Assembly (NCBI GenBank): GCA_029260755.1 | Contig: JAJDCQ010000199.1 | Location: forward strand, 1 to 32,133 | DNA length: 32,133 bases | Direction of reading: 5' to 3' | DNA from: Planctomycetota bacterium | GTDB lineage: Bacteria > Planctomycetota > J058 > JAJDCQ01 | In this document: piece after piece, positions 8,264 through 15,253 of the stretch | Layout of the letters: the number at the start of each line of letters is the position of its first letter | Position numbering within the stretch: position 1 is the first letter of the stretch | The notes under the pieces: model-generated | What the model saw: only the letters and a program-made list of their open reading frames with translations | Database searches by the model: none | What the model was told of the DNA's origin: nothing | Position numbers and translations under genes: made by a program

Positions 8264-9583
8264 ATGATGAACGTCTCCGTGCGGTCCGCTGCGGCCGCCC
8301 TGATCTGCCTCGCCGTCCTCGCCGCCGGTCCCGGGTGCTCGACGCTCGTCGGGCGGAGCAACGCCGGGATCGAGCTCTTCGAGGAGGGACCCGAGCCGGT
8401 CGCCGCGACCGCCGTCAGCGCCAAGTACCTCGGCTGGGTCGCGGCGAGCCCGCTCGGTCTCGGCCTCATCCCTTTCGCCGCGCTCGCGTGGGCGACCCCC
8501 TGGGTCGACCTGGCGACGGCCGTCGACATCGTGACCGCTCCGTCGGTCGGCTTCGGGTTCGTGACCGAGGCGGCGATCGGTGCGCCCCTCTACGCGGCGG
8601 TGGCTCCGTTCTCCTCGGCGCGCGAGCGACCGCCGCACGCGACGATGATTCCCTGGGGCCTCGTCGTCGCGCACCGCGAGGGCGACCCCGACCCGCGCGC
8701 CCCCGTTCCGCTGCTCGAGGAGACGGCCGCCTACTACGCCGTCTCGTCCGACGCGATCGATGATCTGGCGACGGCGCTCGCCGAGGCCGAGGCGCACTCC
8801 GGGGACGGGCCGGCTACGGTCCGCCTCGATGCGCTCGGCGTCGCCGCCGCCCTCGAGGTGAGCCGGGCCGACCGCGCCGCGGGCGACGGCGTGAGGCCGC
8901 TCGTGATCATGTGCCCGCCGACCCAGGGGACCTTCGCGGCGCGCTACCTCGCCGCCCGCTACGCCGACCGCGGGATCGACGCCGCCGTGATCGCTCCCGA
9001 CGCGGTCTTCCTCGACCCGGCCCTCGACGCGGCGGGGATCGAGGCGAGCCTCCGCGCCTACGTCGTCGCGTCGCGGGCGGTCATCGGCGCGCTCGCGCGC
9101 ACGCCGGACGTCGGCCCGATCCACTACGTCGGCATCTCCGCGGGTGGGATCTTCGGCGTCGTCCTCCTCGCGGTCGAGCCGCAGGTCGAGCGCGCGGCGC
9201 TGATCTTCCCGGGCGGCGACCTGGCGACGCTCATCGCGGTCAGCGACGAGTCGACCGTCACCGCCTACCGCGAGGCGTGGGGCGCGCGCGGCGTCTCGCC
9301 GGCGGCCCTCTCCAGGGCGTTCGCGGCCGAGGTCCGGACCGAGCCGGCCGCGCTCGCCCGCCACGTCGACCCGCGCCGGGTCTTGCTCTTCCTCAGTCAC
9401 GGGGACACCCGCGTCCCGATCGAGGGCGGGCGCCTCGTAGAGACCGCGATGGGGTCGCCGGCGACCTGGGAGCTCGCCGGCAACCACCAGACCTCGGGGA
9501 TCTGCTTCGGGTTCGTCCTGCGAGAGACCGAGGCGTTCCTCCTCGACCTCGCGCCGCCCGCGGAGACGCCCCCTCGCCGTTGA
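8264..9583 (+). CDS. Putative lipoprotein alpha/beta hydrolase
   Basis: 439 residues from ATG 8264 (GAGGGAG 6-7 nt upstream; a second ATG follows at 8267). The N-terminus is a signal sequence ending in a lipobox-like LAAGPGC, with Cys25 the likely lipidated residue; Pro at -2 is unusual for a lipobox. Hydrophobic, Ala/Pro/Asp-rich segments at about 55-118 may be short membrane or core helices. The C-terminal half (about 210-430) has alpha/beta-hydrolase features: nucleophile elbow GISAGG (Ser292), acid in SHGDTRVPI (Asp381) and His408 in GNHQT, in the usual order and spacing. A secreted, membrane-anchored esterase or peptidase is inferred; the substrate is unknown. It is 57 bp upstream of the histidine kinase, so the two may be co-transcribed. 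Confidence 0.8.
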   Translation: MMNVSVRSAAAALICLAVLAAGPGCSTLVGRSNAGIELFEEGPEPVAATAVSAKYLGWVAASPLGLGLIPFAALAWATPWVDLATAVDIVTAPSVGFGFVTEAAIGAPLYAAVAPFSSARERPPHATMIPWGLVVAHREGDPDPRAPVPLLEETAAYYAVSSDAIDDLATALAEAEAHSGDGPATVRLDALGVAAALEVSRADRAAGDGVRPLVIMCPPTQGTFAARYLAARYADRGIDAAVIAPDAVFLDPALDAAGIEASLRAYVVASRAVIGALARTPDVGPIHYVGISAGGIFGVVLLAVEPQVERAALIFPGGDLATLIAVSDESTVTAYREAWGARGVSPAALSRAFAAEVRTEPAALARHVDPRRVLLFLSHGDTRVPIEGGRLVETAMGSPATWELAGNHQTSGICFGFVLRETEAFLLDLAPPAETPPRR

Positions 9584-9640
9584 CCCGGCGCCCGAAAGTC
9601 GCTCACGTCTTCGGATCGGGTCGGTTAGGATTGCCCGACC

Positions 9641-10771
9641 ATGGCCGGAGACACGACCCCCGGACGCGTCCTCGTCGTCGACGACTCCCTCACCTGGAGG
9701 TCGTTCGTCATCGACGCCCTCGCCGGCGCCGGCCACCTCGCCGTCGCCGCCGAGAGCGGCGAGGTGGCGCTCGCCGCGCTCGCCGATCGGACGGCGCCGC
9801 CGCCCGACCTGGTCCTCCTCGACGTCGTCATGCCGGGCCTCGGCGGCGCCGAGACGTGCCGCCTTATCCGGCAGGACCCGCTCCTCGAAGGGCTGCCGAT
9901 CCTGTTCGTCACCGGGGACCGCGAGCGCGAGACGATCCTCGAGTGCTTCGCGGCCGGCGGCGACGACTACGTGATCAAGGACGACGACGCCGAGGTCATC
10001 CTCGCTCGAGTCGGCGCCCAGCTCCGCCGGCGCCAGCTCGAGACGGACCTGGCCGAGAAGAACCGGGAGCTGGAGCGGAGCAACCGCGAGCTCGACCGGT
10101 ACGCCCACGTCATCGCGCACGACCTCCGGAGCCCGCTGACGCGCGTCCGGGACCTCCTCTCGCGCCTGCACGACGCGCTCGGCGCGAGCCGCGCCGAGGA
10201 GGCGGGCCGCCTCCTCGACGCGGCCAGCGGGAGCGCCGAGCGGATGACGGAGCTCCTCGGGGACCTCCTCGCCTACGCCCGGGTCGGCGGGCGACCCGAG
10301 CAGCCGCGCGAGGTGGACACCGCCGTCCTGGTCGGGATCGTCGAGACCAACCTCGCCCACGAGATCGAGCACACCGCCGCCCGGGTCCGCCGCGGCGCCC
10401 TCCCCACCGTGCAGGGGCAGCCGGCCCTCCTCGTCCAGCTCTTCCAGAACCTCGTCGAGAACGCGCTCAAGTACCGGAGCGAGCGCCCGCCCGAGATCGA
10501 GGTCGGGGCGAACCGGGCCGACGGAGCGTGGCAGTTCGAGGTCCGCGACAACGGGATCGGCGTCGAGCCGCGCCACGCGAACCGCATCTTCGACGTGTTC
10601 GAGCGGGTCGATGCGACCGATCGCCTGCCGGGGAGCGGGATCGGCCTCGCGATCGCGCGCAAGATCGTCGAGACTCACGGGGGCCGCATCTGGCTCGACA
10701 CCCCGGGGCCGTCCCCGGGGGCCACCTTCCGCTTCACCCTCCCCGTCGTCGAACGGGTCGAAGGCCCATGA
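9641..10771 (+). CDS. Receiver-histidine kinase (REC-HisKA-HATPase)
   Basis: 376 residues from ATG 9641. An N-terminal receiver domain (about 8-125) has acidic DD at 14-15, phospho-acceptor Asp61 in LLDVVMP and Lys113. A short coiled coil (RRRQLETDLAEKNRELERSN) leads into HisKA with the phytochrome-kinase-type H box YAHVIAHDLRSPL (His160). The HATPase shows N box LFQNLVENALKY, G1 DNGIG and G2 GSGIGLAIARKI. There is no TM helix, so it is cytosolic and probably takes its input through the receiver as an intermediate phosphorelay kinase. Its TGA overlaps the ATG of the next gene (ATGA), so it is the likely cognate kinase of the NtrC-type regulator. Confidence 0.93.
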   Translation: MAGDTTPGRVLVVDDSLTWRSFVIDALAGAGHLAVAAESGEVALAALADRTAPPPDLVLLDVVMPGLGGAETCRLIRQDPLLEGLPILFVTGDRERETILECFAAGGDDYVIKDDDAEVILARVGAQLRRRQLETDLAEKNRELERSNRELDRYAHVIAHDLRSPLTRVRDLLSRLHDALGASRAEEAGRLLDAASGSAERMTELLGDLLAYARVGGRPEQPREVDTAVLVGIVETNLAHEIEHTAARVRRGALPTVQGQPALLVQLFQNLVENALKYRSERPPEIEVGANRADGAWQFEVRDNGIGVEPRHANRIFDVFERVDATDRLPGSGIGLAIARKIVETHGGRIWLDTPGPSPGATFRFTLPVVERVEGP

Positions 10772-12138
10772 CCAGCGCCGAGCCGTTCCGCATCCTCTGC
10801 GTCGACGACGACCCCTACCAGCGCGAGGCGCTCGTCCGCGGCCTCGATCGTCCCGGCTGGGATGTGACCACGGCGGCCGACGGCGATGCCGGGCTCGCGC
10901 GGGTCCTCGCCGAGGATCCGCTCGACGTCCTCCTGACCGACCTCCGGATGCCCGGCGTCGACGGGATCGAGCTCGCCCGACGCGCCCGCGAGGAGCGCCC
11001 CGAGCTCGACGTGATCCTGCTGACCGGCCAGGGGGCGATCGGGGACGTCATCGAGGCCGTCCGGATGGCGGTCGCCGACTACATCGAGAAGCCGGTCGAG
11101 ATCGACTACCTCAAGGCGCGTCTGTCGGTCCTCGAGGATCGCCGCAACCTCCGCCTCGAGAACCGGTCGCTCCGCCGGACGCTGGGCGAGCGCTTCCAGC
11201 CGAAGAACCTCGTCGGCAACAGCCCGGCGATGCGCAAGGTCTACGACGTGATCGAGCGGGTGAAGGACGGCAAGGCGACCGTCCTGATCCAGGGCGAGAG
11301 CGGCACCGGCAAGGAGGTCATCGCGCGCGCGATCCACGTCACGGGCAGCCGCGCGGAGGAGCCGTTCGTGCCGGTCGACTGCGGCGCGATCGCCGAGAAC
11401 CTGATCGAGCGCGAGCTGTTCGGGCACGTCCGGGGCGCCTTCACCGGCGCCGGCTCCGATCAGCCGGGCCTCATGGCGGCCGCCGGCCGGGGGATCCTCT
11501 TCCTCGACGAGGTCGGCGAGCTCCCCCTGCCGATGCAGGCGAAGCTGCTGCGCACCCTCCAGGAGCGCGAGTTCCGCCCCCTCGGGAGCAACGAGGTCCA
11601 GCCGCTCCGCGCCCGGCTCATCGCGGCGACCAACCGTAACCTCGAGGAGGAGGTCGCCGAGAAGCGCTTCCGCGAGGACCTGTTCTACCGGCTCAACGTC
11701 GTCGTGATCGAGCCGCCCGCCCTCCGCCAGCGCCGCGAGGACGTGCCCCTCCTCGTCCGCGCCGCCGTCCGGAAGTTCGACGCCGACGAGGACGTCACGC
11801 ACGAGGTCCCGCCCGAGACGATGCGGATCCTCGAGAGCTACGCCTGGCCCGGCAACGTCCGCGAGCTCGAGAACTGCATCGAGCAGGCGATCGCCCTCGC
11901 CTCGGGGCCGCGGCTGACGCCCGATCATCTCCCGGCGCGGATCCGCGAGAAGACGATGCGGACGGTCGAGGCCGGCGAGAGCCACCTCGACCCGCGCTCG
12001 CTCGCCGCCTACGAGGTCCGGGCGATCCTCGCGGCCCTCGACGAGACCGAGGGCAACAAGCGGCAGGCCGCGCAGATCCTGGGGATCAGCCCGACGACCC
12101 TCTACGCCAAGATCAAGGGCTACGGGCTCGAGGTCTGA
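10768..12138 (+). CDS. NtrC-family sigma-54-dependent response regulator
   Basis: 456 residues from ATG 10768, overlapping the upstream stop by 4 bases. The receiver (about 8-120) has DDD near 13-15, acceptor Asp58 in LLTDLRMPG and Lys108. The AAA+ domain (about 147-380) has Walker A GESGTGKE (176-183), the sigma-54 contact loop GAFTGA (223-228), Walker B GILFLDEV (242-249) and arginine-finger region FREDLFYRLNV. A C-terminal Fis-type helix-turn-helix (about 415-455; GNKRQAAQILGISPTTLYAKIK) binds DNA. With the GAFTGA loop intact it should activate sigma-54 RNA polymerase at enhancers. I could not recognise a -24/-12 promoter in the window, so its targets are probably elsewhere. Its end overlaps the converging kinase gene by 19 bp. 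Confidence 0.96.
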   Translation: MTSAEPFRILCVDDDPYQREALVRGLDRPGWDVTTAADGDAGLARVLAEDPLDVLLTDLRMPGVDGIELARRAREERPELDVILLTGQGAIGDVIEAVRMAVADYIEKPVEIDYLKARLSVLEDRRNLRLENRSLRRTLGERFQPKNLVGNSPAMRKVYDVIERVKDGKATVLIQGESGTGKEVIARAIHVTGSRAEEPFVPVDCGAIAENLIERELFGHVRGAFTGAGSDQPGLMAAAGRGILFLDEVGELPLPMQAKLLRTLQEREFRPLGSNEVQPLRARLIAATNRNLEEEVAEKRFREDLFYRLNVVVIEPPALRQRREDVPLLVRAAVRKFDADEDVTHEVPPETMRILESYAWPGNVRELENCIEQAIALASGPRLTPDHLPARIREKTMRTVEAGESHLDPRSLAAYEVRAILAALDETEGNKRQAAQILGISPTTLYAKIKGYGLEV

Positions 12139-12905
12139 CCGGGCGCGAGGGGCGCGAGGGGCGCGAGCGGACCGTCGATCGGGAGCCGCACCGTGAACGC
12201 GCTTCCCCGCCCCCGCTCGCTCTCCACCTCGATCCGCCCTCCGTGCCCCTCGACGATCTCGAGGGCGACCGACAGGCCGAGCCCCGCTCCCTCGTCCGGG
12301 GGCTTCGTCGTGAAGAACGGCTCGAAGAGCCGGGGGAGGTGCTCGGGTCTGATGCCCGCGCCGTCGTCGACGAAGCGGACGGTCACCTCCCCGCCGTCGA
12401 CCTCGGTCTCGAGGATCACCCGACCCGCCCCGTCCTCCACCGCGTCGGCCGCGTTCAGGAGGATGTTGAGGAAGGCGAGGTTCAGCTCGTTCGCGTCCCC
12501 GCGGATCGGCGGCAGATGCGCGAAGCGCCGCTCCAGGACGCAGCGGTGGCGCAGCTCGGCCCAGGCGAGCGAGGCCGTCGCCTCGAGGCCGACCGTCACG
12601 TCGACCTCGCCGGTCGTCGAGCGCGAGCACGCGAAGCTCCGGAACCTCCGCACGACCGCTCCGATCCGGGCGAGCCCCTCGCGCGTCTGGTCGAAGATCG
12701 GCGCGAGGTCGGCGACGTCGGCTCGGGCCTCGCCCGCTCCCGGTCCGGACCGCTCGGAGTGCGCCCGGAGCACGCCGAGGTTGCACGTCACGTAGCTGAG
12801 CGGCGTGTTGATCTCGTGCGCGATCCCCGCCGCGAGCCTCTCGATCAGACGGAGACGATCCCGCTGGATCAGCCGGTTTCGGTATCGAAGCTCGTCGGCG
12901 CTCAT
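12120..12905 (-). CDS. Sensorless histidine kinase (HisKA-HATPase)
   Basis: 261 residues from ATG 12905, with a GGGAG ribosome site. It has no sensor or TM region: only about 20 residues precede the H box AAGIAHEINTPLSYV (His30). The HATPase domain shows N box LAFLNILLNAADAV, DDGAGI, FEPFFTTKPPDEGAGLGLSVALEIV and a final GRGSAFTVRLP, as in NtrB-class kinases. It ends in a Pro/Ala/Leu repeat (PLAPLAPLAP). Input must come from a partner protein or from the N-terminal helix. Its 3' end overlaps the NtrC-type gene by 19 bp in convergent orientation; 41 bp separate it from the receiver gene upstream, so all three minus-strand genes here may form one operon. Confidence 0.92.
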   Translation of the reverse strand: MSADELRYRNRLIQRDRLRLIERLAAGIAHEINTPLSYVTCNLGVLRAHSERSGPGAGEARADVADLAPIFDQTREGLARIGAVVRRFRSFACSRSTTGEVDVTVGLEATASLAWAELRHRCVLERRFAHLPPIRGDANELNLAFLNILLNAADAVEDGAGRVILETEVDGGEVTVRFVDDGAGIRPEHLPRLFEPFFTTKPPDEGAGLGLSVALEIVEGHGGRIEVESERGRGSAFTVRLPIDGPLAPLAPLAPGQTSSP

Positions 12906-12946
12906 CCCTGTCTCCCTTCCCGTTCCGTCCCAACGACCCGAGCGTG

Positions 12947-13351
12947 CTACGGACGCCCGGCCTCGGCGCGCGACCCGATGATCGACACGATCCGCTCGAT
13001 CACCTCCCGCGGGCGCGCCGGCTTCGCAATGAGCGGTCTCCCCGCGTAGCTCGCCGCACGCCCGGGGCCGACCGTCTCGCGCGAGACGGTCGCCGTGAGG
13101 AAGACGATCGGCACGCCGCCGAGGAGGGGGTCGTCGCTCAGGTCGGCGGCGATGGAGCCCCCGTCGCGGTCGGGCATGATCACGTCGAGCAGGATGAGGT
13201 CGGGCGCGAACTCCCGCGCGGCGGCGATGGCCCGGGCGCCCCGGTTCTCCTCCCGGACGACGTAGTCGCCCGTTCGCTCGAGGAACATCCGAAGGATCCG
13301 CGTGACTCCCGGCTCGTCGTCGACGATCAGGATGCGATGCTTGGTGTCCAC
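12947..13351 (-). CDS. Single-domain response regulator (CheY-like receiver)
   Basis: 134 residues starting at GTG 13351, which has GAGGAG 7-8 nt upstream. It is a lone receiver: acidic DDE at 11-13, phospho-acceptor Asp56 in LILLDVIMPDRDG, Thr in FLTATV and Lys110 in LIAKPARP. There is no output domain, so it probably works as a phosphorelay shuttle or by protein contact. The gene starts 25 bp inside the 3' end of the GAF histidine kinase gene, which points to translational coupling and a cognate pair. Confidence 0.94.
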   Translation of the reverse strand: MDTKHRILIVDDEPGVTRILRMFLERTGDYVVREENRGARAIAAAREFAPDLILLDVIMPDRDGGSIAADLSDDPLLGGVPIVFLTATVSRETVGPGRAASYAGRPLIAKPARPREVIERIVSIIGSRAEAGRP

Positions 13352-14910
13352 GAGACTCTCCTCTCTGCCTGGGGAACGGTCAGGACGGCGCGAACGCCCC
13401 CTTCGGAACGGTTCTCGAGCCGGATCGAGCCGCCGTGGAGCTCGACGATCTGACGGGCGACCGCCAGCCCGAGCCCGGAGCCCTCGCCGGCCGGCTTGGT
13501 CGTGAAGAACGGGTCGAAGATCTTCTCGATCCGCTCCGGCGCGATGCCGGATCCCGAGTCGAGCACCTCGATCACGGCGACCGGGCGACCGCCCTCGTCG
13601 GTCTCGGAGCCGACGGCGACCTCGATCGTGCCGCCCGGATCCGTCGCGTGCGCCGCGTTGACGATCAGGTTCACCAGGACCTGGACGAGCTTCGGCCGGT
13701 CGATCGGGGTCGGCTCGAGCGCGGCCGACGACCGCACGCTCGGCTGGACCCGCGCCCGGGCGAGCTCGTGCCTGGTGAGGGAGAGCGCCTCGCGGACGAT
13801 GTCGTCGAGGGCGTGCGGGCGCATCTCGAGCTTCCGCGGCGCCGAGAAGTCGAGCAGGCCCTCGATGATCGTGTTCGCCCGCTCGACCGCGCCGCGCATG
13901 TCGCCGATGAGGCTGGCGACATCCGAGCCCTCGTCGACGGCCATGTCGACGAACTCGGCCACGTAGTCGAGCCCGAGGAGAAGCGTCATCAGGGGGTTCT
14001 TCACCTCGTGGGCGACGCCGGCGGCCAGCCGGCCGACGCTCTTCAGTTTCTCGGCCTGGATGAGCTGGAGCTGGGCCGTCTGGAGACTCTCGTGCGACCG
14101 GGCGAGCTCGACGACCGTGCTCTGGAGCCGCTCCTCGGTCGCGCGTCGCTGCTGATTCTCGTGCTGGAGCTCGACGAGGCGCCCCTCGAGATCGCTCCGC
14201 GCCTGCTCGAGCTCTCCGTCGCGCTGCGCGATCGTCTGCAGCATCTCGTGGGTCTCGAGGGCGTAGCCCGCCGCGCGGGCGATCGCGGAGACGAGCTGGA
14301 GCTCGTCCTGGCTGAACATCGGCGCGCCGGGCTCCCGGTCGACGTAGATCACCCCGAGGAGGTGCTCGGGCGTCCGCGCCGGCGCGCAGGCGAACGGTCT
14401 CGCCTCTCCGGCGCCGTTCTCGCCCCACTTCGAGGCCAGGGCGACCTGGTCGCGGGCCGATCGCGCGACCGCCGCGCGATGGACGCGCATAAGCTGGTCC
14501 GGCCTGCCGCCGAGGGCGGCGAGCCGGGCGAGCCCGCCGTCGGCGCGGAGCCGGAACACGGCGAGGCGATCGACGTCGACGGCGTCCGCGACCGCCTTGA
14601 GGATCCGTTCGGGCAGGTCCTCGGCCGCGGCGTGACGGTGGAGGTAGCTGCTCGCCTGGTAGGCCGACTGGAGGTCCTGGTAGGCCCGGATCAGCTCGGG
14701 CGTGCCCTTGCGCTGCCGGAGCAGGACGGCGGCGTCGGGGGCGGGGCCGGGGTCTCCGACGGCGGAGCACTGGAGCTTCTCGGGCGACACCGCCGCGAAG
14801 AACGCGGTGCGATGGACGCAGGTGAGCTCGTCGGCGGTCTGGATGGGACGGGGACGGAGGGGCTTCGACTGGGTGCTCCACGTCGGCTGCGAAGCGGGCC
14901 GTGATCGCAT
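13327..14910 (-). CDS. GAF-domain histidine kinase
   Basis: 527 residues from ATG 14910, chosen for the AGGAG 7 nt upstream; a start at 14970 would add 20 Arg/Pro-rich residues with no such site. Residues 1-80 are not recognised. A GAF domain spans about 95-225 (ILKAVADAVDVDRLAVFRL, LGVIYVDREPGAPMFSQDEL), followed by a Gln/Glu-rich coiled coil (about 225-285), HisKA with GVAHEVKNPLMTLL (His301) and HATPase (LVNLIVNAAHAT, LDSGSGI, FFTTKPAGEGSGLGL). It has no TM helix. The GAF domain is the probable small-molecule or redox sensor; no ligand can be assigned. It heads the minus-strand set kinase-receiver-kinase. Confidence 0.94.
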   Translation of the reverse strand: MRSRPASQPTWSTQSKPLRPRPIQTADELTCVHRTAFFAAVSPEKLQCSAVGDPGPAPDAAVLLRQRKGTPELIRAYQDLQSAYQASSYLHRHAAAEDLPERILKAVADAVDVDRLAVFRLRADGGLARLAALGGRPDQLMRVHRAAVARSARDQVALASKWGENGAGEARPFACAPARTPEHLLGVIYVDREPGAPMFSQDELQLVSAIARAAGYALETHEMLQTIAQRDGELEQARSDLEGRLVELQHENQQRRATEERLQSTVVELARSHESLQTAQLQLIQAEKLKSVGRLAAGVAHEVKNPLMTLLLGLDYVAEFVDMAVDEGSDVASLIGDMRGAVERANTIIEGLLDFSAPRKLEMRPHALDDIVREALSLTRHELARARVQPSVRSSAALEPTPIDRPKLVQVLVNLIVNAAHATDPGGTIEVAVGSETDEGGRPVAVIEVLDSGSGIAPERIEKIFDPFFTTKPAGEGSGLGLAVARQIVELHGGSIRLENRSEGGVRAVLTVPQAERRVSWTPSIAS

Positions 14911-15253
14911 GAGGGGTCTCCTGGTCTCGGGTCGAGGTGCGCTCGGCCCCAGGCGCAAGCCCCGTGCCACGACGCGGCAGCGTCGGGGACGCCCGCGCTG
15001 TCCGGGCTCGCGGCGCCCGTCCGGTCGCGGGCGTTCAGAATCCGAACGCGCCTCCGCTGGCGGCGTCCGGATCCCGGAGCGTTCTTCCGGCCGTTCCGCT
15101 CCCCACCACGTCCACCATCACGTCCCGACCCCGCCCGTCGGGCGGGTGGAGCGCACCCGGAGGAGGCGCGCCCGAGAATCGGCAAGCCGTTCGCGAGAAC
15201 GAGGAGCGACCCGGGAGGAGAGCCCTCCCCGAGAAACCCACGGAGCCGACCCG
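14911..15253. promoter_or_regulatory. 343-bp divergent intergenic region between two histidine kinase genes
   Basis: No gene is seen. The stretch must hold both outward promoters, but I find no convincing hexamer pair and no sigma-54 type -24/-12 site. Two GC-rich inverted repeats are visible: CGCCCG/CGGGCG at 15014-15033, and the perfect CCCGCCCG-T-CGGGCGGG at 15130-15146, about 108 bp before the hybrid kinase start. These could be operators or leader hairpins. Confidence 0.4.

Noticed and set aside
8129..10678. Minus-strand open frame of about 850 codons opposite the hydrolase and first histidine kinase
   Set aside because: Antisense shadow of genes with intact catalytic motifs; low-complexity E/R/D/G composition.
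8911..10767. In-frame upstream extension of the NtrC-type gene
   Set aside because: It runs through the hydrolase and kinase genes in another frame and is Arg/Pro-rich; ATG 10768 overlapping the kinase stop is the clear start.
14911..15253. Sigma-54 promoter for the hybrid kinase, controlled by the NtrC-type regulator
   Set aside because: No TGGCAC-N5-TTGC-like sequence found in this or the other intergenic regions.
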